Under the pieces are notes generated by a model that saw only the letters and a program-made list of their open reading frames with translations, searched no databases and was not told where the DNA came from. Shown here one piece after another: positions 1-8,222 of a stretch of 64,000 bases of DNA (position 1 is its first letter; each line of letters starts with the position of its first letter). The position numbers and the translations under genes are program-made. Source of the stretch: JANPCX01 sp966211815. GTDB taxonomy: Bacteria; Pseudomonadota; Gammaproteobacteria; Burkholderiales; Burkholderiaceae_C. The stretch is taken from assembly GCA_966211815.1 (NCBI GenBank), contig CBIHOD010000011.1, positions 12,339 through 76,338 of the forward strand. The letters run 5' to 3'.

Positions 1-169
1 GCGCCCCGCCGTGCACGCGTTGCAGCAGGCCTTCGGCGGCGAGGTCGCGCAAGTCGCGCCGGATGGTGTCTTCCGACACGCCCAGCTCCACGCTCAGGGG
101 TGTGGCCTCGAGTTGCCCGTCCCTGTGGAGGCGCTGTAGCAGCAGTTGTTTCCGTTGGTGGCTGAGCAT
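1..169 (-). CDS. DeoR-family transcriptional regulator, N-terminal part
   Basis: Only the first 56 codons lie in the window; the gene continues beyond base 1. Read from the ATG at 169, the protein begins MLSHQRKQLLLQRL and then carries the DeoR-type winged helix-turn-helix, with the signature VSEDTIRRDLRDLAAEGLL followed by QRVHGGA. That combination (a recognition helix with TIRRDL and the closing HGGA) is diagnostic of the family, whose members usually repress sugar or sugar-phosphate genes and sense a phosphorylated sugar with a C-terminal domain not seen here. It is divergent from the NudK-cupin gene starting at 282, which makes that gene its likely target. The effector cannot be read from this fragment. 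Confidence 0.88.
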   Translation of the reverse strand, partial: MLSHQRKQLLLQRLHRDGQLEATPLSVELGVSEDTIRRDLRDLAAEGLLQRVHGGA

Positions 170-244
170 GTCTTCATGCTAGCAGCAGGTAGCGCGCGGC
201 GGCCTCGGCCTGGCTGGGGGACCGCACCGTCCATGCACGTTTTT

Positions 245-264
245 TCTTGTTTTATCTTGTTTTT
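245..264. promoter_or_regulatory. Tandem 10-bp repeat, candidate DeoR-type operator
   Basis: Two head-to-tail copies, TCTTGTTTTA and TCTTGTTTTT, lie in an otherwise GC-rich 112-bp gap between the divergent DeoR-type regulator (start 169) and the nudK-cupin gene (start 282). A 10-bp period puts both copies on the same face of the helix. DeoR-family operators are often short T-rich direct repeats, so an operator role is a reasonable inference; binding itself cannot be seen from sequence. Confidence 0.4.
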
Positions 265-281
265 GCGTTTATGCTTTCGCC

Positions 282-1235
282 ATGGACATCCCATCCCGCA
301 TCCGAATCCAGCAAGTTCAAGTCTTGTCGCAAGACTGGGGCGTGCTCAAGAAGACCACTTTCGACTGGCTGCGCCGCGACGGCCGCTGGCAGACCATGAG
401 CCGCGAGACCTACGACCGCGGCAACGCGGCCGTGCTGCTTCCGTACGACTTGCAGCGGGGCTGCGTGCTGTTGACGCGGCAGTTCCGCTACCCCACCCAC
501 GTCAACGCGGGCCCAGGCTTGATGATCGAAGCACCCGCGGGTTTGCTCGACAACGCCGCACCGGAAGAGCGAATCCGGCTGGAAGTGGAGGAAGAGACCG
601 GATACCGCCTCGGCGAAGTGCGGCAGGTGATGGAGGCTTTCATGAGCCCCGGCTCGGTCACCGAAAAGCTGTATTTCTTCGTGGCGCCGTACACCCCCGC
701 CATGCGCTCGGGCGACGGCGGCGGCCTGGAGGAGGAAGGCGAGGACATCGAACTGCTGGAGCTTCCCTTGCGCGAAGCGCTCGACATGGTGCGCGACGGC
801 CGCATCCAGGATGCGAAGACGATCATGCTGCTGCAGTACGCGGCGCTGCACCTCTTCCGCGGCGACACCGCGGAGGTCCGCCCCAGCGCCGCGGCGGGCA
901 CCGCCCGGCCCTGGGGGCACTACCTGGTCCTGGCGGAGACCGACACCTACAAGGTCAAGGCCATCGTGGTGCAGCCCGGCCACAGGCTGTCGCTGCAACG
1001 CCACCGCCGGCGCCAGGAGCACTGGTTCGTGCAGCAGGGAATGGCCCGCGTCGAAGTCGACGGCCAGGTGCGGGACCTCGGCCCGGGCGAAGCGGTCGAC
1101 ATCCCCGCGCTCAGCTGGCACCGCATGGCCAACGAAACGACAGAGCCGCTGACCATGCTGGAAATCCAGACCGGCAGCTACTTCGGCGAAGACGACATCG
1201 AGCGCGCCGGCGACGACTACGGCAGGGCCGGCTGA
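282..1235 (+). CDS. NudK-like GDP-mannose hydrolase fused to a phosphomannose-isomerase-like cupin
   Basis: This 317-residue protein has two parts. Residues about 35-195 match NudK-type nucleotide-sugar Nudix hydrolases. The Nudix box starts at G87 and carries E101, E104 and E105, followed by the family motif AFMSPGSVTEKLYFFVA and a helix resembling the NudK C-terminus (LPLREALDMVRDGRIQDAKT). Residues about 205-317 match the C-terminal cupin of ManC/AlgA-type mannose-1-phosphate guanylyltransferase/phosphomannose isomerases: RPWG at 209, LSLQ before H241, EHW at 246-248, and LEIQTGSYFGEDDI near the end. NudK hydrolyses GDP-mannose to mannose-1-phosphate and GMP. Joining it to a PMI-type cupin suggests sensing or turnover of mannose-type nucleotide sugars, which is inference. 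In the cupin the usual second metal-ligand histidine appears replaced by R243, so isomerase activity is doubtful. The last 19 bases overlap the convergent ligA. Confidence 0.85.
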   Translation: MDIPSRIRIQQVQVLSQDWGVLKKTTFDWLRRDGRWQTMSRETYDRGNAAVLLPYDLQRGCVLLTRQFRYPTHVNAGPGLMIEAPAGLLDNAAPEERIRLEVEEETGYRLGEVRQVMEAFMSPGSVTEKLYFFVAPYTPAMRSGDGGGLEEEGEDIELLELPLREALDMVRDGRIQDAKTIMLLQYAALHLFRGDTAEVRPSAAAGTARPWGHYLVLAETDTYKVKAIVVQPGHRLSLQRHRRRQEHWFVQQGMARVEVDGQVRDLGPGEAVDIPALSWHRMANETTEPLTMLEIQTGSYFGEDDIERAGDDYGRAG

Positions 1236-3328
1236 CCGCCCGCCAGCAGCGCCAGCAGCGCCAGCAGGCCGGCCTCGTCGAGCACGGAAAGGTTCAGCTC
1301 GCGCGCCTTGTCGAGCTTGCTCCCCGCCTCGCTGCCCGCCACCACGTGGTGTGTCTTCTTCGAGACCGAGCCGGCGACCTTGCCGCCAGCGGCCTCGATC
1401 AGGTCCTTGGCCTCGTCCCGGCTGAGGGTGGGCAGGGTGCCGGTGATGACGAAGGTCAGGCCCGCCAGCGGCTTGGGCCGCGTGTCGGCGGTGCCTTCGC
1501 CCTCCTCCCAATGGATGCCGACGGCCCGCAGTTGCTCGACCACCTCACGGTGGTGGGGCTGCTCGAAGAAGGCGCGCACGCTCTGCGCCACCACCGGGCC
1601 GACGTCCTTCACCTCCAGCAGCTGTTCGAGGCTGGCGTCCATCAGCCGGTCCATCGAGCCGAAGTGGCGGGCCAGGTCCTTGGCGGTGGTCTCGCCCACG
1701 TGGCGGATGCCCAGCGCGAAGATGAAGCGCCCGAGCGTCGTGGACTTGCTCTTCTCCAGCCCGGCCATCAGGTTGGCCGCGCTCTTCTCGCCCATGCGAG
1801 CCAGCTCGGCGAGCTTGCCCAGGCCGAGCTTGTAGAGCTCGGGCAGGTTGCGGACGATCCCCGCGTCGACGAGCTGGTCCACCAGCTTGTCGCCCAGGCC
1901 TTCAACGTCCATCGCCCGCCGCCCGGCGAAGTGAAGAATGGCCTGCTTGCGCTGGGCCGGGCAGGTCAACCCGCCGGTGCAGCGCCAGTCGGCCTCGCCT
2001 TCTTCCCGCAGGATCGGGCTGGAACAGATGGGGCAGCGGCCCCGCAGGCGCTTGACCATGTCGAAAGGTTCGCCGGCGTCCGCGGGCCGGCGTTCGAGCA
2101 CGACGCCCACCACTTCGGGGATCACGTCGCCGGCCCGGCGGATGACGACGGTGTCGCCGACGCGCACATCCTTGCGCCGGGCCTCGTCTTCGTTGTGCAG
2201 GGTGGCGTTGCTCACCGTGGTGCCGCCGACGAACACCGGCGCCAGCTTGGCCACCGGCGTCAGCTTGCCGGTGCGGCCGACCTGGATGTCGATGCCTTGA
2301 AGCAGGGTCATCTGCTCTTGCGCCGGGTATTTGTGCGCCACCGCCCAGACCGGCTCGCGGCTGACGAATCCCAGGCGCTGCTGCAGCTCGCGGGAATTCA
2401 CTTTGTAGACCACGCCGTCGATGTCGAAGGGCAACGCGTCGCGCCGCTCGCCCATCGACCGGTGGAAGGCGGCCAGCCCTTCGGCGCCCGACACGACGGC
2501 GCGGTCGGCGCAGACCGGCAGCCCCATGGCCTGCAGCGCGTCCAGCACGCCGCTGTGCGTGGGCGGCGGTTCCCAGCCGCGCACCTCGCCCAGGCCGTAG
2601 GCGAAGAAGCTCAGGGGCCGCTTGGCGGCGATCGCCGGGTCGAGCTGGCGCACCGCGCCGGCCGCAGCGTTGCGCGGGTTGACGAAGGTCTTCTCGTGGG
2701 TGGCGCCGGCGGCGATCAAGGCGCGCTGTCGTTCGTTCAGCGCCTCGAAATGGTCGCGCCGCATGTAGACCTCGCCCCGCACTTCGACCACCGGCGCGTC
2801 GACGCCGAGCAGGCGCAGGGGCACCTGCCCGATGGTGCGGATGTTCTGGGTCACATCCTCGCCGGTTTCGCCGTTGCCGCGCGTGGCGGCCTGTTTGAGC
2901 AAGCCGTCCTCGTAGCGCAGGTTGATGGCCAGGCCGTCGAACTTCAGCTCGGCGGCGTATTCGACCGCGGGCGCGTCCTCGGCCAGCGCCAGCTTGCGGC
3001 GCACGCGCGCGTCGAAGGACTGCGCGCCGCTGGCCTCGGTGTCGGTTTCGGTCCGGATGGAAAGCATCGGCACCGCGTGCCGCACCGGCGTGAAGCCGTC
3101 GAGCACCTGCCCGATCACCCGCTGCGTGGGCGAATCGGCCGTCAGCAACTCGGGGTGCGCCGCTTCGATCGCCTGCAGCTCCTGGAACAGCTTGTCGTAT
3201 TCGGCGTCGGGCAGCTCCGGCGCGTCGAGCACGTAGTACAGGTGGGCGTGGTGGGCGAGTTGCCGGCGCAGCTCGGCCGCGCGGGCGCTGGGCCCGGAAG
3301 GTGTCAGTGGGGGTCGGGTCGTCGCCAT
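1217..3328 (-). CDS. ligA: NAD-dependent DNA ligase LigA
   Basis: LigA seals nicks during replication and repair, using NAD+ to adenylate its active-site lysine. The 703-residue frame has the N-terminal Ia domain (YYVLDAPELPDAEYDKLF), the adenylation motif ELKFDG with nucleophile K129, an OB fold, a four-cysteine zinc finger (CPIC and CTGGLTC), helix-hairpin-helix repeats and a C-terminal BRCT domain (LAGLTFVITGTLPTLSRDEA). The ATG at 3328 is chosen over an upstream in-frame codon because the extra 21 residues are Arg-rich and unlike LigA N-termini. The extreme C-terminus is encoded by three 9-bp repeats (about 1241-1267) giving a Leu-Ala run. Its 3' end overlaps that of the convergent nudK-cupin gene by 19 bp. 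Confidence 0.97.
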   Translation of the reverse strand: MATTRPPLTPSGPSARAAELRRQLAHHAHLYYVLDAPELPDAEYDKLFQELQAIEAAHPELLTADSPTQRVIGQVLDGFTPVRHAVPMLSIRTETDTEASGAQSFDARVRRKLALAEDAPAVEYAAELKFDGLAINLRYEDGLLKQAATRGNGETGEDVTQNIRTIGQVPLRLLGVDAPVVEVRGEVYMRRDHFEALNERQRALIAAGATHEKTFVNPRNAAAGAVRQLDPAIAAKRPLSFFAYGLGEVRGWEPPPTHSGVLDALQAMGLPVCADRAVVSGAEGLAAFHRSMGERRDALPFDIDGVVYKVNSRELQQRLGFVSREPVWAVAHKYPAQEQMTLLQGIDIQVGRTGKLTPVAKLAPVFVGGTTVSNATLHNEDEARRKDVRVGDTVVIRRAGDVIPEVVGVVLERRPADAGEPFDMVKRLRGRCPICSSPILREEGEADWRCTGGLTCPAQRKQAILHFAGRRAMDVEGLGDKLVDQLVDAGIVRNLPELYKLGLGKLAELARMGEKSAANLMAGLEKSKSTTLGRFIFALGIRHVGETTAKDLARHFGSMDRLMDASLEQLLEVKDVGPVVAQSVRAFFEQPHHREVVEQLRAVGIHWEEGEGTADTRPKPLAGLTFVITGTLPTLSRDEAKDLIEAAGGKVAGSVSKKTHHVVAGSEAGSKLDKARELNLSVLDEAGLLALLALLAGGQPALP

Positions 3329-3467
3329 CGATCGCCTGCGGCTGGATTCGGTTCGGGAGGGCGGATTCTTGCAGACACGGGCCCTGCGCACGGCCGGGGC
3401 GGTCCGAACCGGATATGGAGCAACCGGGGGGCAGAGGGGGTCAAGGGGGCGGGCGCCCCTCCCCGCC

Positions 3468-4010
3468 TCAGCGCGGCGCGGCCTGCGCCGCCTGCGAGGC
3501 GGCAGAACGCCTGGGCACCAGGTCGGGGCCGATGAGGCGGTCGATGCGGGAGAAGACTTCGATGCGGTTGAAAGGCTTGCGCATGAAGTCGTCGGCGCCG
3601 ATGCGCTCGGCGTAGAACTGCTCGACGGCTTGGTCGTTGCCGCTGATCATGATGACCGGGATGTTCTGCGTCGTGGTGTCGCGGCGCAGGGCGCGCAGGG
3701 CGTTGAACCCGTTCATGCCGGGCAGGACGATGTCCAGGAAGATGAGGTGCGGGCGGCGCGCGCGCGCCAGGCTCAGGCCGGTCTCGGCGTCGTAGGCGTG
3801 GATGGTGTCGTAGTGGTTCTGCTTGAGCATGCGCGACAGCGCGACGACCACGGTCTGCGAGTCGTCGATGATCAGCACCTGGGTGCCGCTGCGCGCCCGC
3901 AGCCGCGACACCTTGCGGCGTTCGCTCGATTCGACGGGCGCCGCCGGCCGCGCCGGCGCGGCGGACGGTGCGGAGGGGGTGGATCGGCGCAGGAAATTGA
4001 AGATGCTCAT
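3468..4010 (-). CDS. CheY-like single-domain response regulator (PilG/PilH type)
   Basis: A 180-residue protein made of a 40-residue Ala/Pro/Arg-rich N-terminal extension and one receiver domain. Acidic residues D49 and D50, phospho-acceptor D93 (in FLDIVLPGMNGF), S123 (in MISGN) and the conserved lysine in RKPF at 145 are all present. No output domain follows, so it probably acts by protein contact, as PilG/PilH do in twitching motility; a pilU-type gene lies elsewhere in this window. The pairing is inferred from domain type, not from an adjacent kinase. It sits between ligA and the heparinase-like gene on the same strand. Confidence 0.85.
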   Translation of the reverse strand: MSIFNFLRRSTPSAPSAAPARPAAPVESSERRKVSRLRARSGTQVLIIDDSQTVVVALSRMLKQNHYDTIHAYDAETGLSLARARRPHLIFLDIVLPGMNGFNALRALRRDTTTQNIPVIMISGNDQAVEQFYAERIGADDFMRKPFNRIEVFSRIDRLIGPDLVPRRSAASQAAQAAPR

Positions 4011-4232
4011 CGGGATACGGCTCTTGGAAACATGCCCTGTCCGGGCATGGCGAGGAGATTACAGCACCCTCGCGCCGGATACGGCCCATTGCAGCCTTTT
4101 TCGCCGCAGAAACCCCGCATTCCGGGGGAGTTTCGCTTCGCCGCGTCCCGAAGCCGCGAGCAGGCGTTCACAACCCCGCCGAGGCGGGGGACGGTTCACC
4201 GCCTGCCCGCGCCCGATCCGTCCACGCCGGGA

Positions 4233-6758
4233 TCAATTCGCCAGGCGCGGCGGCGGCTGGACCGTGGTGGGAAGGGCGCCGGACGAGAGCACCTGGCCGG
4301 CCGGATTCCGGATCTCCAGCGTGCCGCCGCTGCCGGCGGTGTTGAAGCGCACCGTGGCGGTGTTGCCGTTGGCCAGCGTGACCAGCGCGCCGGTCTGTCC
4401 CGCGGCGTCGGAACGCGTCGCGGCGCTGAAGGCCTTGTCGGCGCCCAGCACGTGCAGGAACACCGACGCGTTGCCGGCCGAGGCATCGGCCGCGTCCACC
4501 CGGAAGCCGGCGTTCAGGTCGCTGTTCAAGGCGGGCCAGGACAGCACCTGCGACACCAGGCCGGCGGGCGCCAGCCGCACCACATCGAACTGGTTGGCGC
4601 CGCCGACGGCGGTCAAGCGGTCGCCGCTGACGGTGGGCGTGCCGGGCAGGTTCAGTGTCCAGACGCGGCGCATGCCGGTGCCGCTGGTCTGCACCCGGTC
4701 CAGCACCACCAGCGTGGCGGGCTTGATGAACAGGAACTCCCGCTCCACCTTCACCACGCTGGCTTTGCCGGCGTAGACCGGCGTGACATTCGCCAGGCCG
4801 TAGGCGTAGGCGGGCGTGTCGGCCAGCGCCAGCATCGCGCAGCGGGTGCCGTAGGCCTGCGCGACGGTGGCCCCGTTCTGCTCGATGCGGACCAGGTTGT
4901 GGGGCGCCTCGTCCTGGAACAGGCCGGAGTGCGAGTGGATGTTCGCGTCGTAGGCCAGCCAGTTGCCCTTGAAAAAGACGAAGCTGCCCTGGTCATGGTG
5001 GGCATGGCTCTCGGTGTAGGGGCCGCAGATCAAGTTGGCGTAGGCCGCGTCCGGGGACCAAGCCGAACGCATCGAGAACTGGCCGGTGCCGAGGGCCCAG
5101 TTGGCGGTGCCGAGACGGCTGAGCGGCTGGGCCGGGATGTCGGCCTGGTCGTAGAGGTAGTCGACCCAGAGTTCGAAGCCGTTGCCCATCGACTTGACCG
5201 AGGACTGCGACAGCAGCGTCTTGGACACCCCGGCCAGCGGGTCGGACGGATACAGCCGAGAGAGGATCAGCAGGTATTCGCGGTGGTAATCGAACAGCGC
5301 GGCGGTGGAGTCGCGGGCATGGTCGCCGGTGGGGCTCACGCGGTCCAGCGTGGGCACGATGTCGTGCATGAACTTGCCCAGCGACGCCAGCGTGTGGGGC
5401 GTGAGGTCGGCGATGCGCTGGCCGGTGGATTTCTCCCACCAGTGATACAGGTCGAAGAGGCCCTTCATCGCCACGCCGTAGCCCGTGCCTTCACGGGAGC
5501 CGCCGCCCTGCAGGTCGCGGTTGAAGGTGGGCACCAGCTGGTTGCCGATCTTGTCGGTGCGGAACTTGTCGAGCCAGGCCTGGGCGGAGGGGTTCTCCCC
5601 GTGGGTGGCCAGGCCGAGCAGCATGGTCGCGCGCAGGAAAGAGTAGTAATAGTTGTTGGACGGGTTGTCCACCGACCACCCCGTCCAGGCGTAGGTGGCG
5701 GTGCCCCATTTGGCTTGGCTAGGGTTCCAGACGTTCCACACCGCCTGGTTGGCGTAGGCGGTCCAGCGGGCGCGCTGGGCCGAGGTCATCTGCGGGCGGC
5801 ACCAGTCGTAGACGATCGACAGGTTTCCGATGATGGGGCCGACGTCGAGGTAGCTGTCGCCAGCGACGGTGGCGCGCTGGTTGCCGCGGATCAGCGCTTC
5901 TTCGGACTGCACGAACTTGTCGGTCTTGTCGACGGCGTAGACGCAATAGCCGGCGCTGCCGGTGACCTGGCCCATCAAAGCGGCGTACCAGGGCTGGAAC
6001 AGGTAGTAGTCGCCGCCGCCGAGTTGCGCGTCAACCATGGACTTGAACCGGGTGGCCGAGGCCGCGCCGCTGGACAGCGCGTTGCGCAGGCGGGTCAGCG
6101 TGGGCGCGTCGGAGACGAGGATCCGCGGGGACCCCAGCGGCGCCAGCGTGAGCGGCGCGGTGGGCGAGGGTGCGGGGGCTGGAGAAGGCGCAGGTGCCGG
6201 GGTCGGCGCGGGGGGCGGCGCCGGCGTGGGCGCGGGGGCCGGCGCCGCGGCGGCGGCCTTGTAATAGCAGGCCTTGATGGTGCCGTACAGCGGGTCGCCG
6301 AACGTGGTGTTGTCGCAGGCGGTGCCATGGGTGAAGCTGCGCGGGGTGGTCCAGGTGCCGCGGGCGCCGTAGACGACGTCGGCGGTGCCGGTGAAGGCGC
6401 AGCGCTGGCCTTCGGTGGCGCAGGCTTGGTAGCCGGCGGGAGGGTTGTTCGGGTTGGGTGCGGGCGCGGGTTGGTAGTAACAGGCCTTGACCGTGCCATA
6501 CAGCGGGTCGCCGAAGGTGGCGTTGTCGCAGGGGGCGCCCCCGGTGAAGTTGCGTGGGATGGTCCAGGTGCTGTCGGCGCCGTAGACCACGTTGGCGGTG
6601 CCGGTGAAGGCGCAGCGCTGGCCCTCGGTGGCGCAGGCCTGGTAGCCGGCCGGCGCAGCCGCCTGGACCGGTGCGGCGGCGGCCGCCGCCACAGCAGCGG
6701 ACAAGGCCTGCAGCGCCCGCAGGGAATGCTTCCTCCATCGATCGTTCAACGGCCCCAT
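4233..6758 (-). CDS. Secreted heparinase II/III-like polysaccharide lyase with two Cys-rich modules
   Basis: An 841-residue exported protein. A signal peptide spans about residues 1-35 (Arg/Lys-rich start, then an Ala-rich core ending VQAAA). Two Cys-rich modules follow at 36-95 and 107-166. They are 50/60 identical and each has four cysteines and the motif TFGDPLYGT; similar modules occur in secreted carbohydrate-active enzymes. A Pro/Ala linker runs from 168 to 205. The rest resembles alginate lyase/heparinase II-III proteins: an alpha-helical toroid with GTGYGVAM around 424-431, then the hallmark ESHAHHDQGSFVFF with H585 and H588 and a C-terminal beta-sandwich. It probably cleaves a uronic-acid-containing polysaccharide outside the cytoplasm; the substrate is not evident. 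The ATG at 6758 has a GAGGGGG ribosome site; an earlier in-frame codon would put 36 residues before the signal peptide. Confidence 0.8.
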   Translation of the reverse strand: MGPLNDRWRKHSLRALQALSAAVAAAAAAPVQAAAPAGYQACATEGQRCAFTGTANVVYGADSTWTIPRNFTGGAPCDNATFGDPLYGTVKACYYQPAPAPNPNNPPAGYQACATEGQRCAFTGTADVVYGARGTWTTPRSFTHGTACDNTTFGDPLYGTIKACYYKAAAAAPAPAPTPAPPPAPTPAPAPSPAPAPSPTAPLTLAPLGSPRILVSDAPTLTRLRNALSSGAASATRFKSMVDAQLGGGDYYLFQPWYAALMGQVTGSAGYCVYAVDKTDKFVQSEEALIRGNQRATVAGDSYLDVGPIIGNLSIVYDWCRPQMTSAQRARWTAYANQAVWNVWNPSQAKWGTATYAWTGWSVDNPSNNYYYSFLRATMLLGLATHGENPSAQAWLDKFRTDKIGNQLVPTFNRDLQGGGSREGTGYGVAMKGLFDLYHWWEKSTGQRIADLTPHTLASLGKFMHDIVPTLDRVSPTGDHARDSTAALFDYHREYLLILSRLYPSDPLAGVSKTLLSQSSVKSMGNGFELWVDYLYDQADIPAQPLSRLGTANWALGTGQFSMRSAWSPDAAYANLICGPYTESHAHHDQGSFVFFKGNWLAYDANIHSHSGLFQDEAPHNLVRIEQNGATVAQAYGTRCAMLALADTPAYAYGLANVTPVYAGKASVVKVEREFLFIKPATLVVLDRVQTSGTGMRRVWTLNLPGTPTVSGDRLTAVGGANQFDVVRLAPAGLVSQVLSWPALNSDLNAGFRVDAADASAGNASVFLHVLGADKAFSAATRSDAAGQTGALVTLANGNTATVRFNTAGSGGTLEIRNPAGQVLSSGALPTTVQPPPRLAN

Positions 6759-6880
6759 GGCTTGTGCCCCCTCGCAAGAATGGTTCTTTTGTTCTTGTCG
6801 CCCGCCGGCGGCGGGTGCCCGCGCCACGCAGGCTCGCGCCCGCAAGGCGGACGCCTGCCGGCTCATGGGCGCAAGACCCT

Positions 6881-6902
6881 CGCGCCCTGCCGGGCAGGCG
6901 CG
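6881..6902 (-). terminator. GC-rich hairpin downstream of zipA
   Basis: Inverted repeat CGCGCCCTGCC / GGCAGGCGCG (one bulged base) in the 248-bp gap between the zipA stop and the heparinase-like gene. There is no U tract, so it is at best a weak or Rho-assisted terminator. Nothing else recognisable is seen in this gap. Confidence 0.3.
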
Positions 6903-7006
6903 CTATTCGACTGCAGCACCCATGGCATGTCAATCGGCCGAGCCGAAGCGCCGGCTGGCGCCCAACGGAAGGCCGGGAACGGCGGATGGGCGGCCGCTGG
7001 CCGGCC

Positions 7007-8176
7007 TCAGCTGAACAGGCGCCGCGCCATGGTTGAGCCGGCGGCCATGTCGCGCATCGCCAGCGCCCGGTAGAGCTGCTCCAGCTCCCGGCCGATGGCG
7101 GCGAAGCCTTCCGGGCTCAAGGGGTGGCCGTTGTCGTCGACGATCGCCGCATCCATGCCGAGCGACAAAGCCTGGGCGCTGGCCTGCCAAGCGGCGAAGG
7201 GCTGGGCGGCGGGGTCGGTCTGCGGCACGTCGAAGCTCAAGGTGACGTCGCGCACCGCGGCCTGGTTGGGGTCGTCGGCCAGCGCGGCCTGGGCGTCGTA
7301 GGTCAGCGTCAGCACCGCGGGGGCGCCTTCTTCGGCCGCGGGCAGCACCAGGCGGCCGGGCAAGGCGCCGGGCACGAAGCCGTGGCGGCCGGCGTGCTGC
7401 AGGATGTAGCCGACGCTCCAGGCGGCCGAGCGGGCGCGCAGGTGCACCGCCAGCTGGGCGTCGTGCTCGCCGGCGAAGGTGTCGAGTTCCTTGGCCCGGG
7501 CGGTGGCGTCCAGCATGTCGGGCACGTCGGCCATGCCGCCCAGGGCGTCGGCCAGGGCCTGCACCTTCTGGGCGAACTCCGAGAATTCGATGTTGTTCAG
7601 CGCCCCGGTCCGGTTGGCCAGCTGCACACCGGCCTGCACTTCGGCGTAGCGTTGGCCGGGCATCGGGAATTCCCATTCGCCGGTCTCGGCGTTGCGGCCT
7701 TCGATCTGCATCGGCTTGCTGCCTGCCCTGCGGCTGGGCGGCAGGTGGGTGATCAGCATCTCGCCGCTGATGGGCGATTCCAGCGAGATCGGCGCGATCG
7801 CGTCGACCAGGGCGTCCAGGCGCGGCAGTTGGCGCCTGGGCGCGAAGGTCGGCGATTCCGCGGCCGCGGCGGCGGCGGCGGTGTGAGGGGCCGCAGGCGG
7901 CTGCGGCGGCTCGGCGGCTGCAGCCGGCTCCACCGCATCGACGCCTGCCCCCGCGGGCGGCTGCGAGGCTTCGCCATGCCAAGCCGGCAAGGAGGGTTCG
8001 ACGCGCTCGAAAGAGGGTTCGAGCGAGCGCGGCGTCGCCGCAAGCCCGCCCTCCTGGGTCAACACGTCGGCGGCCCGCTTGGGGCCGGCTTTGCGTGTCT
8101 GCCAGGCGCCGTGCAGCAGCAACAGCACCAGCACCACGCCGCCCAGGATCGCCAGGGAAACCGTCAAATCGCTCAT
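7007..8176 (-). CDS. zipA: Cell division protein ZipA homologue
   Basis: ZipA anchors the FtsZ ring to the inner membrane. The 389-residue protein has a single N-terminal membrane anchor (residues about 5-24, ending HGAWQTRKAG), a long Ala/Pro-rich linker and a C-terminal globular FtsZ-binding-like domain from about residue 180 to the end. The N-terminal pattern and the position immediately downstream of smc match betaproteobacterial zipA; the globular domain is divergent from that of E. coli. The ATG at 8176 (MSDLTVSLAILGG) is preferred to a GTG three codons upstream. Usually ligA follows directly; here two other genes intervene. Confidence 0.85.
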   Translation of the reverse strand: MSDLTVSLAILGGVVLVLLLLHGAWQTRKAGPKRAADVLTQEGGLAATPRSLEPSFERVEPSLPAWHGEASQPPAGAGVDAVEPAAAAEPPQPPAAPHTAAAAAAAESPTFAPRRQLPRLDALVDAIAPISLESPISGEMLITHLPPSRRAGSKPMQIEGRNAETGEWEFPMPGQRYAEVQAGVQLANRTGALNNIEFSEFAQKVQALADALGGMADVPDMLDATARAKELDTFAGEHDAQLAVHLRARSAAWSVGYILQHAGRHGFVPGALPGRLVLPAAEEGAPAVLTLTYDAQAALADDPNQAAVRDVTLSFDVPQTDPAAQPFAAWQASAQALSLGMDAAIVDDNGHPLSPEGFAAIGRELEQLYRALAMRDMAAGSTMARRLFS

Positions 8177-8222
8177 CGTCGTCACCGCCCGCGTTTGTCT
8201 TGCCGTACCGAGTCGAACGCGG

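Noticed and set aside
1241..1267. Three 9-bp repeats at the ligA 3' end, considered as a phase-variable tract
   Set aside because: Unit length is a multiple of three and lies at the extreme C-terminus, so copy changes would only alter a Leu-Ala run.
146..3535. A 1129-codon plus-strand frame over nudK and ligA
   Set aside because: Arg/Pro-rich, no recognisable domain; it crosses two well-supported genes.
3369..7073. A 1234-codon plus-strand open frame opposite the heparinase-like gene and response regulator
   Set aside because: Low-complexity Gly/Arg/Val translation without motifs; the antisense genes have clear domains and starts.
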